Shown here in pieces: positions 31,325 to 40,361 of a stretch of 64,000 nucleotides of DNA. Below the pieces are notes generated by a model. That model did no database searches and was not told the origin of the DNA. It worked only from the letters and a program-made list of their open reading frames with translations. Source of the DNA: Stentor coeruleus. Its lineage: Eukaryota > Ciliophora > Heterotrichea > Heterotrichida > Stentoridae. The stretch is from assembly GCA_001970955.1 (NCBI GenBank), contig MPUH01000326.1:1-64000 (forward strand). Direction: 5' to 3'. Position numbers and translations under genes: made by a program. Each line of letters opens with the position of its first letter. The stretch's first letter is position 1.

Positions 31325-31951
31325 ATGTCAACAGGTCGCAAGCACCTTCTAAAAGTGATTATCCTCGGAGACTCAGCGTAATTATTATTCAGTGTCGGTA
31401 AAACCTCTCTCATGAACCAATACGTCAACAAAAGATTTAGTCAACAATACAAAGCGACAATAGGTGCTGATTTCCTAACAAAAGAAGTGATGATCGATGA
31501 TAAGCTTGTAACACTACAAATCTGGGATACAGCAGGTCAAGAACGATTCCAAAGCTTAGGTGTAGCATTTTATCGTGGTGCTGACTGTTGTGTTATGGTC
31601 TATGATATAACTGCAGTCAAAACATTTGAATCTTTAGCTTCGTGGAAAGAAGAGTTTCTTAACCAATCAAATCCAAAAGACCCTGAGAATTTCCCATTTG
31701 TCGCTCTTGGAAATAAACTTGATAAAGAACCTGAGAGAAAAGTACCGACTGCAAAAGCTCAACAATGGTGTAAGGCTAATGGAGACATACCATTTTATGA
31801 GACTTCAGCTAAAGAAGCAGTGAATGTGGAAGAAGCTTTTCAGGCTATTGCCAAAAAGGCTCTATCACAAGTTAAGGATGAAGAAGATTTTAAACCGAAT
31901 ATTGATTTGAAGAAGAAATCGGATAAGAAAGGAGGAGGCGGGTGCTGCTAA
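31325..31951 (+). CDS. RAB7: Rab7-like small GTPase, two exons
   Basis: Exons 31325-31377 and 31393-31951 give 203 aa, close to the usual Rab7 length. All GTPase motifs are present: GDSAVGKT (G1), YKATIGADF (switch I), [13 protein letters not shown] (switch II), GNKLD (G4) and ETSAKE (G5). The effector region FLTKEV and [20 protein letters not shown] are typical of Rab7. The C terminus GGGGCC carries the double cysteine for geranylgeranylation. Rab7 controls traffic to late endosomes, lysosomes and, in ciliates, phagosomes. The usual third P-loop Gly is Ala here, as in many Rab7 proteins. It is the middle and only intact member of a tandem trio. Confidence 0.95.
31378..31392 (+). other. 15-nt intron of the Rab7 gene
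   Basis: GTAATTATTATTCAG. It is in phase 2 inside the P-loop Ala codon (GC|T), at exactly the site of the intron in the upstream paralogue, with A at position 10. Confidence 0.95.
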
Positions 31952-32451
31952 TTAAGTTGATTTTTCAGATTAAGTAAATTAGGATTAAGGCTTTTTGAGG
32001 GTTGCTTGGGTTGTGTGTAAGAAAGGATAAGAGATTTTTATTGTAAGGCTATATGGTGAAAATTGTGGGATTTATAGTGGAGTTTTTTAGGCTTTTTAGG
32101 ATGTGTATTGGGGATTTTTTGGTGATGTTTAATGGATAAAGTTAAGATTGCTATGATCTTTAATTGTGATTAGATTGTTATAGTATTTTTGTGGAATTAT
32201 TATATAAAAATAAGTGAAATATGATTTCTGTATAAAATAATATAATTAATAGTTTATATGACTCAAGCGTATTTTATCTGATTCCTATTGTTAATTTATA
32301 TTTACAAGTCGTGTGAATGCTATTTTTAATTATAATCTTAGGGATAAAAAATATTACCAAGCAAATATGATGATAATAAATTTATATCATTCTAATTTAT
32401 CTCAATCTAAAACCCCCATAAACTTCCTTTTCTTCTAATATATAATAAACC
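31952..32451. other. Intergenic region between Rab7 and its pseudogene
   Basis: G-rich from 31960 to about 32130, then AT-rich, with a short C-rich stretch just before the pseudogene (32395-32450). No other feature was seen. Confidence 0.6.
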
Positions 32452-32870
32452 ATGTCACTTGATCCTAAAATAAAAATCAAAAAATTAAATATCGATAACT
32501 ATGATAGATATACAAATTATAGGGTACAGGAAGTTAAGAAAATTTTTATGGGTTATTTCTTATTCATTATCTCTAATCTAAATGTTATGTTTTAGTATAT
32601 GATATTACAAATGATAAATCATTCAATTGGGTACTGGAAAGAACATTTTGTAGTAATTCGCATTGTGATAATAATGAAAAACACAGATCTATGCTTGTTG
32701 GGAATAAGGTTGATGATAAAAATTAAAGGCAAGTATCTGTTGTGGAAGTTTATAGTTGTTGTAAAAATAATGGGGATATTAAGTTAATTGAAATTTTAGT
32801 GAAAGAAAATGTGGGTGCTGATGAGGTTTTGAAGATTTTGTTAAGAATTTTTGAGGTGGAAGGAATATAA
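32452..32870 (+). pseudogene. Decayed Rab7-like pseudogene
   Basis: An ATG at 32452 opens about 45 codons with little GTPase likeness and no P-loop. In another frame from about 32583 to 32867 the sequence reads VLVYDITNDKSF, then MLVGNKVDDKN, an in-frame TAA at the point where Rabs continue into the G4-G5 linker, then RQVSV...CCKNNGD and a final helix. The VYDIT and GNKxD order and the CKxNGD match the two upstream Rab genes, so this is a third tandem copy with a frame change, an internal stop and loss of the G1-G3 region and prenyl tail. Confidence 0.8.
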
Positions 32871-33980
32871 TAAGAAAATATATGTCTTGTGCTGATTTGG
32901 GTATAGAAAATCAAAGAGATTTCCTACCAAATGATAATGAGTTAAAATATTGTATTTTATTTTAATTTATACACTTAAGATCTATCCCAAAAAGTTCACA
33001 GTTTTTTCCTACGCGACAATATCATATTTACAATATACTAAGTATATTTGTACAACAATTATCGCTGATTTTATAATATGATAAACATATTCTATCACAT
33101 TTATTATAAGATATCATTAATATTTAATATTTTATCATGCTTTTCTATGTATACTATTTAATCTTAATCATCTTATTTGCTGTTTATATTAAATACTCAT
33201 TGTTTCTATTATATTATAAGTAATTAATCTTCTCATAAAAATATTTTTTCCGTATAATGAATTTAAGCTGAGGTTCAAATATAAAAATCAAAACAAGATA
33301 ATCTGGTTAAAATGTTTATATAGCATTTTATCATATAAAAATACAGCTAGTATAATAAATGATTTAATTCTCGGACTGGCCTTTACAGGGTTGAAAGTCC
33401 CATTTTTATTAAGTTCTGCTTTTGCTTTAAAGCAAGCAAATACAGGTAAACCAAACAGATAGTTTTTGAAAACTTAAAGTAAAACATAAACAAAAAAAGT
33501 CTTAAAGTTATTTTTAGCATTTTTTCAGACCTAAAAGCTACTAAATACAAAAAAATCATTTTTCTGACAAGGAAAAATTGTAAAACCCTCTAAGGAAATA
33601 AACATAATTTTTATCATAAAAACCTAAAAATCAGCTGCAAGGGCAAAACTATAAATTCCTAGCTTATTATCATTCAAAACTACCTACATCATCTTAAGTC
33701 TCTCTATGGCTGATATCATTCGTGCTATTTAACAAAAAATACATCATAAATAAACCAAAAAAACCAAGATAAGCCTCATTCTCATCACTTTATAACATAA
33801 TCTTAACATAAAAAACTACTCTTATTCCAAAAAATTCTCATCACTTCCTACTGTATTTTCTTTTTCTCCAAACTTAAATTGCAAATTTTACACTTCAAAA
33901 AAGTCTTATAATTTAAATTTCCCAGCTTATTTCATTTAAAACATCGATATATTTAAAGATATTTTTAGATATTCCTAAAT
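32871..33980. other. Intergenic region with one structured patch
   Basis: AT-rich with a local GC-richer patch at 33365-33440 described separately. C-rich from about 33480 to 33980, as upstream of plus genes. Confidence 0.55.
33365..33440. ncRNA. Candidate structured RNA, two hairpins
   Basis: The first hairpin: GGACTG (33373-33378) faces CAG (33386-33388) and TCC (33398-33400), with loop GCCTTTA. The second contains a perfect 14-bp palindrome TTGCTTTAAAGCAA (33422-33435) extended by TGC/GCA. The U-rich CATTTTTATT between them recalls an Sm site, and the loop recalls U5 loop I but is one base short. This is suggestive only; the strand is not settled. Confidence 0.2.
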
Positions 33981-34946
33981 ATGCTGTTGTCCATATTGTT
34001 AACGCATATATATGGTTGCAATATAATGTCAAACAAAGCCATACGCCCATTCCAAGTCCTCAGAATAAATCATTTCACTCATAAAAAGTACCAAAGAAGC
34101 CCTAAATCTGAAGATGACAACACTAGACACTCAACCCCTGAAAGATTTAGAAGATCAATTCTTGGGCAGAAAGCTCAATTACCAATACCAAAAGGTGAAA
34201 CCCCATACGCTTTAGCTAAAAGCGCAGAATACCTTCATAGGGATTTGGACTTAGCTGAAAATTACTACTACCAAGCAATAATCAAGGGTGATCGCATTGA
34301 AAGCGCAGTCAAAGACCTCGCTTCATTACTTCACCAGCGAGGCAAAACCAAAGAAGCCTGCGAAATCCTTGAAAAATATCAGCACATTTTCAAATACGAC
34401 TACGAAAAATACACAAACCTCTACAACACCCTCAAAAAGCAAATCGACTCCAAAGGCAATTGTCAAAATAAAAACCTCAGAATTTCAAACCTCTCTCATA
34501 ATGATAACCAAAAAACCATCCTTAGTTTCTTCAGCAATTCTATAAGAATACAAAAAATTACTATAGGCCAAGAAGAAATTGATGGAAAAACTACATTTTT
34601 TGGGATCTTAAAATTTAATAGTCATTCATCAGCTAGAAAGACTTTAGAAAGTTTTCATCATTGGGATAAATATAAAGTTGAATGGGTTTCTCCATCTGGT
34701 GACGTTGTCGGTGACGCACATTATGCTCGACATAAAATGGAAGAATATAGGAAACATCATCCAACTTTTGATTATAAGATTTTTGATAGGGATCCTCATG
34801 GATATGTGTATAGTTTACCACTTGATCAGAATATTGTGTATTGCAAAAATTTTAAACATAGTGATTCGAAGAGTGCAGAAAAACTTTTGGGGTTGAATTT
34901 ATATACTACTATTTTTGAAGACGAAGATGTCTTTAAAGATCTTTAA
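33981..34946 (+). CDS. TPR/RRM-like protein of unknown function
   Basis: The product is 321 aa, or 306 aa from the second ATG at 34026 (MSNKAIRPFQVLRI). The extra N terminus is hydrophobic (MLLSILLTHIYGC) and may be 5' UTR or a leader. Residues about 75-150 form TPR-like helices (ALAKSAEYLHRDLDLAENYYYQAIIKGD; DLASLLHQRGKTKEACEILEKY). Residues about 165-235 look RRM-like, with an RNP2-like LRISNLS and an RNP1-like FFGILKFNSHSSARKTL. The C terminus has no known domain. An RNA- or protein-binding adaptor is possible, but I cannot name the family. G-rich sequence follows the stop. Confidence 0.65.
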   Translation: MLLSILLTHIYGCNIMSNKAIRPFQVLRINHFTHKKYQRSPKSEDDNTRHSTPERFRRSILGQKAQLPIPKGETPYALAKSAEYLHRDLDLAENYYYQAIIKGDRIESAVKDLASLLHQRGKTKEACEILEKYQHIFKYDYEKYTNLYNTLKKQIDSKGNCQNKNLRISNLSHNDNQKTILSFFSNSIRIQKITIGQEEIDGKTTFFGILKFNSHSSARKTLESFHHWDKYKVEWVSPSGDVVGDAHYARHKMEEYRKHHPTFDYKIFDRDPHGYVYSLPLDQNIVYCKNFKHSDSKSAEKLLGLNLYTTIFEDEDVFKDL

Positions 34947-36064
34947 TTACAATAGAGAATTGTTATTACAGTTAGTAAATAATAGGGGGAAATTTTAATA
35001 AAGGAATGGCTTGTGGGGAGGATTAGGTTGGAGATAGGGCTTTTTTGATATTAAATGATATGAATTATCCCTTTTTTTGGGTTTAGGAGGTTTTGTGAAG
35101 AAGGTGGATGAGGTTTTGACTGGTTTTTTTGGATAGTGGATTATTGAGGGTATTGGAAATAGGGTTTTTATGATGAATTTGGATAAAGAATTTTATGTTA
35201 GAAGGGTTTTTAGATGGAAAATTGATGATTGATAGAGGAAGAAGGGTTTTGATGAGTTTTATTGATAAAGCTGCATTGATGATTTTGTTATTAAATTTTA
35301 TAAGTTTTCATGAATAAAGTAGCATGTTTTATTTAGTGATGAATCAATTAGGCTGCTGGGGTTTTGGTTTTTTTGTGGCTTTGTGATGTTTGTTTTGGTT
35401 TTTTAGATTAATGCTAAGTTTAATTTATGATTGGGGGTCTTGAATTTTTTACTAAAACTTGAATTTCACAAAAAAGATAGATTTGATGTCATGGAAAATG
35501 AATGATATCAAAATGAATCAAGAAAGGTTTTGATATGCTCTATCCTTCTTAATCAGTATGAAGTAGTTCGCTAAAAAGAAAGAAAGAAATTTTCGATTTT
35601 AATTATCCCTTTTTCAAACAGATTTCAAAATTACTCAAATACCACACCAAGAAATCTTATCTAAACTCAACGAATTAAACACATAAAATTTCTAAAATCA
35701 TACAAACAACCCAATAACTTAAAGTGTTATCAAAAGCATAAATATAACACCAAGTAATTATCCTAGCCTTATCTCTTCCATATTTCATCATATCTCAAAA
35801 AAAAACTTAACATAATTTACACATGCAAAATATTCTTACAAAAAAACTATCACTAGCCTTCTTATAAAAGCATAATTCCCATCCCAAAAACTAAAATCTT
35901 ATTATTTGGAAATCTAAAAATTTTTCTTACTACAACTCTCTTATCCTTATATCTGTTATAAAAAACAATTCTTTTATATCTAAAAAACTCGAAATATTAT
36001 AAGTTATATTTATACAATAAACCAAAACAAAAATCATAAAATATAATAATTCTTATTTCAAAAA
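34947..36064. other. Intergenic region with strand-bias flip
   Basis: G-rich from 34980 to about 35450 (35101-35160 has 21 G and 1 C), then C-rich from about 35600 to 36060. It lies between two plus genes, so downstream and upstream signatures are both present in the expected order. Confidence 0.65.
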
Positions 36065-36493
36065 ATGTTTACCGCTTGTGATTACCAAACCGAACTCAAA
36101 TGGTATAAAACAGTCCTTAGAGAAGCAGAAGCTAAAAACAATCGTTATCCTTGGAATGTTCAAGACTTTATCATGCCTCCAAATCCATATAATGATACTG
36201 ATATTTCAACACCAATAATAAATCCCCCAAAAACACAAAGGTCAAATACTCTTCTTGATACGTCAAGTAAAAAAATAAGAAGCAACAGCAAATCTTCACT
36301 TAATTCAACGAAAATTACTAGTTCGAATTATGACCGGGAAACAGATTCAGAAAGTGAGGGAATGGAATACAGAATCAAACCATATAAACCAAGTTCAAGG
36401 AAATTGTCTTTGGCACTTGATAAGTTCTTAAAAGGAGTTGATATGATTGAAAAAGACTTAAAGTCTATTAAGAAGTCTACAAAAATTAATTAA
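36065..36493 (+). CDS. Hypothetical protein
   Basis: The product is 142 aa, unrecognised. The N-terminal helix (ACDYQTELKWYKTVLREAEAKNN) may be structured. A central Ser/Thr/Pro/Asn-rich linker follows, then an acidic patch (YDRETDSESEGMEY) and a basic amphipathic C-terminal helix (ALDKFLKGVDMIEKDLKSIKK). The C-rich leader supports the strand. Confidence 0.5.
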   Translation: MFTACDYQTELKWYKTVLREAEAKNNRYPWNVQDFIMPPNPYNDTDISTPIINPPKTQRSNTLLDTSSKKIRSNSKSSLNSTKITSSNYDRETDSESEGMEYRIKPYKPSSRKLSLALDKFLKGVDMIEKDLKSIKKSTKIN

Positions 36494-36689
36494 CCCCTAA
36501 TAAACTAAAAGAATTAGAAACATTTAAACTTTATTTTATAAGACGATTTTAAGGTGTTTTGAAATAATAATTTACAATATATAAAAGTTTTAATGATTAA
36601 TATTTTTAGGAAAAATATAAGTTTTTGAGGTTTTGTAATGATGAAATTTATAAGAATATTATATATTACAAAATTCTATTATAAAACTT

Positions 36690-38633
36690 TTACCTAAAAA
36701 AACCAAATCTTTTCTTCGACCTTTTACTTTTCCTCTCATTTTTCATTACTTGATACTCCTTCCCATCAAACCCAAGCAAGTTACAAAAAGCTTCCATCAT
36801 ACCTTCACCCTTTTCCTGCAGCCAAGGTATCTCCTTTCCAAAACTCCACCAAAACTTCCTAGCCTGCCCAATATCAATCTCATAAACCTTATCCAACTCC
36901 ATCTGAAGGTCCCTAACATTCTGCTTAAGACATGCTATTTGTTCTTTATACAACTGAATCGCATGTTTTTTCTCAAAAACCCTAGTTTTTTCAATCTGCA
37001 GTTGTCTTTTCATATAGCATCCCGAATCTAAAACTATACCAGGTGTTGACATTCTTGGATATAACTCATCCATAACATCAATTTTCTCAAAAGCCTCGAT
37101 TTTTCTATCTTTTTCCGTTTTCTCTTCTTCTAAAATACTAATCTTAACTTTATATTTATTCAACACATCATTAATACCTTCCGCAAGATTTTTTATATCA
37201 ATTCCTTGAATAGAATCATTATTTATAACCCCTTTAATCTTCATCCCTATATCTATAAAATCCATAATTACATCTTTACTTGATTTATTTTCAATATTCT
37301 CCATATCAACCAATAAATTACTTTTTATCTTCAAAGCCATCACATTAATATCATCTAATAGCATTTCATATAAATCATTAGAATTCACAGCAGCAAATTT
37401 ATCAACACTTTCAGTTAACTCAAAATCCTCACTATTACTTATCTGCACAAATTCCATAGTATATTTTGAAAATTTACCTTTTGGTGTCCCATCTTGATTT
37501 TTACAATCTCTAAACCTTTCTATTTCTTTTTTTAATAAAACAACCGTCCCTTCAAGTCTTTCTTTTTCTCTATTTACATCAGTTAATATTTTTTCTGTAT
37601 CTTTTAGTTTAACTTCAATATAAGTTTTTTCATTTTGAAGTCTAAACATTTGAGTTTCTATATCTTGTCTTGATTCCGCACAGTCTTTTAAAATTATTTC
37701 TTTTTCTTGTTCATATTTTTCGCTTATGATTCTTAATGCAGATCGAAGTTCTTGGATTTCTATGATTTCTTTTAGATTGCTGCAATCTAAATTTAATGAG
37801 TTGTCGGAATCAGCTTTTTGACTTGATAATTCTTTGTTTATTTTTTCTAGAAAGTCATATTTTTCTTGAAGTTTTTTATGGTTTTCTTCGAGATTTTTTA
37901 ATGAAGATAATTCTCCTTCGTTGTTTAGAATGTCAGCTTTTAGTTGTATGTTTGTTAGGATTAGGTTTTGATAGTTTTTTTGTAGAAGTTCTTGATTGAA
38001 ATAAGGGTCGAGGTTATTAGATTTTGGATTTAATTCTAGGTCTTGGATGTAGATTGTCACAATTGGGGATATTATTTCGTTTTTTGATTGTTTGAGTTCA
38101 GTTTTTAGAGATTTTATTAGGTTTTGGGTTTCTAGGATGGTTTTTGAGTAGGATTTTTCTAACAGCTCTGAAGATTTCTGGAGTTTTTGTTTGAAGGTTT
38201 TGATGGAGTTTATAGCATTTTGTAGTTTATTTGAGAGGTTGATGATTTTTATAAATAAAGTTGAAGAAAATAAAGATAAATGCTGATCAAGTTCGCATAA
38301 AATATCGGTTTTAAAGGTTTTTAATATATTTTCTAGGAGCTCTTGAGATTGTCTGCTGTTTATGTTAGAATTTTGCCCTTTGGTAAGGTTTTGGGCTTTG
38401 GCTTTTAGTAAAGGATTTTCAAGTTGTAGGGAATGAATGTTTTCAGATTGAGAGGATTTGATAAGGGATAAGGATTTATTGAGAACAGAAATATTGCCTG
38501 TATTTTGTAAAAATAAACATTCTGGGTTTTTTTCTAATTTTGGGATGATAATTTTATCAGAGTCAAAGTTGTTTATTGGATTGTAGTTTTGAACTTGGAT
38601 ATCTTTTTTTAAACGCTCTATGTTATATTGCAT
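36690..38633 (-). CDS. Long coiled-coil protein
   Basis: The product is 647 aa in one exon. Most of it is predicted coiled coil rich in Lys, Glu, Leu, Asn and Ser. Examples are FIKIINLSKLQ-type heptads near 120-190, ENHKKLQEKYDFLEKINKEL near 255, and EKILTDVNREKERLEGTVVLLKKEIERF near 345. A less charged, possibly globular segment follows (about 400-480). The C terminus has WWSFGKEIPWLQEKGEGMMEAFCNLLGFDG and a basic tail KNERKSKRSKKRFGFFR. This resembles cytoskeletal or basal-body scaffold proteins in general, but no family is recognised. Antisense frames over it are by-products. Confidence 0.7.
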   Translation of the reverse strand: MQYNIERLKKDIQVQNYNPINNFDSDKIIIPKLEKNPECLFLQNTGNISVLNKSLSLIKSSQSENIHSLQLENPLLKAKAQNLTKGQNSNINSRQSQELLENILKTFKTDILCELDQHLSLFSSTLFIKIINLSNKLQNAINSIKTFKQKLQKSSELLEKSYSKTILETQNLIKSLKTELKQSKNEIISPIVTIYIQDLELNPKSNNLDPYFNQELLQKNYQNLILTNIQLKADILNNEGELSSLKNLEENHKKLQEKYDFLEKINKELSSQKADSDNSLNLDCSNLKEIIEIQELRSALRIISEKYEQEKEIILKDCAESRQDIETQMFRLQNEKTYIEVKLKDTEKILTDVNREKERLEGTVVLLKKEIERFRDCKNQDGTPKGKFSKYTMEFVQISNSEDFELTESVDKFAAVNSNDLYEMLLDDINVMALKIKSNLLVDMENIENKSSKDVIMDFIDIGMKIKGVINNDSIQGIDIKNLAEGINDVLNKYKVKISILEEEKTEKDRKIEAFEKIDVMDELYPRMSTPGIVLDSGCYMKRQLQIEKTRVFEKKHAIQLYKEQIACLKQNVRDLQMELDKVYEIDIGQARKFWWSFGKEIPWLQEKGEGMMEAFCNLLGFDGKEYQVMKNERKSKRSKKRFGFFR

Positions 38634-39216
38634 TTCTAATAAATTTATTTATTTGAGGACATTATTTGTTAAATAATTATATTTAAATTTTAAGTGATTA
38701 CGGTAAGATATTAAGTTATTTATAAGGATTATGGTAAAAAAAATAGTGTGATGTAGTTCAAGATAGGAAATGAGACTAGAGTAAGAATGTTTCATTTTTA
38801 TTAGCTAATGTTAAAGCTGTAAAAATGAATAAAATTTGCAAAACCCTTAGAAAAAAATGTTTATGCTGTATATAGGGATTATAGATTTATATTTGAAATA
38901 CAAAATAACATAATATTATCACATACTCAACAACTAACTCATCATCAAAACATAATTTTAAAATATCAAGCCTAATATTTAAACTATTTTCATCTAAAAC
39001 CCTCCTCTCTCTTTAAAAAACTATCATCCTTATCTTTTTATCATCATTTCCAATAAAATCATAGCATTATCATTTGTAATCCTCTTCTTCAAATCATTTT
39101 CCTTTCTTTTTCTCATACAATTTTTTTTTTAACACCTTCTAGCACCTTACCATCTATTTTAAATCTAATTTTTTACAAACAAAAACACTTATATTAATAA
39201 AAATATACTAACATTC
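38634..39216. other. Intergenic region between two minus genes
   Basis: Mixed AT-rich on the left, C-rich on the right (about 38920-39216), matching the downstream side of the MORN gene. No further feature. Confidence 0.55.
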
Positions 39217-40257
39217 CTATAACCATTTGATTCTCTTACCATCTCTCCATTCGCCTTCCTTAACCTCTCCATTTATAGTAACAAACATAGCCCGACCATG
39301 TTGTTTTCCATTCATCCAATTTCCTTCATACTTTTTCCCATCAGGCCATTTAAAAATCCCAAACCCATGTTTTTTATCATCAAGATACTCACCATCATAA
39401 CTTCTTCCATCAGACCACGTAAAAAGCCCTTTCCCATCCATTTTATTCCCTTTCCAATCACCTTTATAAACCCTTCCATCATTCCACACATAAGTCCCAT
39501 ATCCTTCAATATTATTATCTTTGAATTCCCCTTCATAAACACTTCCATCAAGCCAATAAAATTTCCCCATTCCATGTTTTTTGCCGAATTTATAACTCCC
39601 TGTATACTTCGCCCCATCTGGCCAAGTTTCAACACCCTGACCATGTTGTTTATCTTCAGACCATTCACCTCTATAAGTTGCCCCATCAGAATGCGTATAA
39701 ATTCCATAACCATGAGCTTTATCATTCATCCATTCCCCTTCATAATAATCCCCATCTGCATGAATAAGCCTTCCATGACCACCTGCTTTATCATTTTTCC
39801 AATTTCCTTCATATATTGATCCATCAGCCCACATTTGCATTCCTTTACCATGTCTTTCTGATGATAAACTTTGCCCAATATACACTGCTCCATTTTCTAG
39901 ATGTATAGGTTTATATTCTAGTTTTTCTGGGGTTTGTGAATTGGAATTATAAGTAAAAGCTCCAAGTTTTAAGTAAACTTTTTTTGTTGTATCGTTTAAG
40001 TAGCTAAAAACATCAAAGTTATCTTTTTCTTGGGAGGTCAGGCTTGGGATGGATTTCTGAGGAGGTTTAGAAGATTTAGCTTTTATCGAGAGGATCTGAC
40101 GGATTTTACGTCTTTCTATAAACCCGCGTAGAGTAGATTGTAGGATAATTAGACGCTTAAGGTCAACTTTAGCCTTATTAATAACAGATTCTTCAATTTC
40201 TATCTGATTTAAGTTACTTGAAGACAAGTCATTTATGCAAGAGCACGAGTTACCCAT
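39217..40257 (-). CDS. MORN-repeat protein with IQ motif and N-acylation signal
   Basis: The product is 346 aa from the ATG at 40257. The frame is open a few codons further but has no earlier ATG. The start MGNSCSC offers Gly-2 for myristoylation and nearby Cys for palmitoylation. ILQSTLRGFIERRKIRQ (about 37-53) fits an IQ calmodulin-binding motif. From about residue 110 there are nine to ten tandem MORN repeats of 23 residues of the form YEGxWxxxKxHGxGxxxWxDG. MORN arrays bind lipids or act as scaffolds at membranes and axonemes. The gene is head-to-head with the dynein gene, with 104 bp between start codons. The 69-bp DNA periodicity also creates long antisense frames, which are not real genes. 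Confidence 0.85.
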   Translation of the reverse strand: MGNSCSCINDLSSSNLNQIEIEESVINKAKVDLKRLIILQSTLRGFIERRKIRQILSIKAKSSKPPQKSIPSLTSQEKDNFDVFSYLNDTTKKVYLKLGAFTYNSNSQTPEKLEYKPIHLENGAVYIGQSLSSERHGKGMQMWADGSIYEGNWKNDKAGGHGRLIHADGDYYEGEWMNDKAHGYGIYTHSDGATYRGEWSEDKQHGQGVETWPDGAKYTGSYKFGKKHGMGKFYWLDGSVYEGEFKDNNIEGYGTYVWNDGRVYKGDWKGNKMDGKGLFTWSDGRSYDGEYLDDKKHGFGIFKWPDGKKYEGNWMNGKQHGRAMFVTINGEVKEGEWRDGKRIKWL

Positions 40258-40361
40258 TACAATCAATTACCTTAAACGATTCAGATATTCAAACAAACCA
40301 TTTACCCTTTAAGAAATTATGGTGTATAAGCGTTTACACCATTATAATAGCAGTTATCACC
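40258..40361. promoter_or_regulatory. Compact bidirectional promoter with inverted repeat
   Basis: Only 104 bp separate the ATGs of the MORN gene (minus) and the dynein heavy chain (plus), so both promoters and 5' UTRs must fit here. Inside is a 24-bp inverted repeat at 40319-40342: ATGGTGTA, 8-nt spacer, TACACCAT. The right half includes GTTTAC, a forkhead-like core. It is a candidate binding site for a ciliary gene regulator; the element itself is seen, its role is inferred. Confidence 0.5.

Noticed and set aside
39298-39819. Long plus-strand frames opposite the MORN gene
   Set aside because: The 69-bp repeat periodicity and strand bias create them; the minus frame carries clear MORN repeats.
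40218-40361. N-terminal extension of the dynein frame
   Set aside because: No ATG in the extension, and it would overlap the 5' end of the MORN gene; kelch sequence begins after the ATG at 40362.
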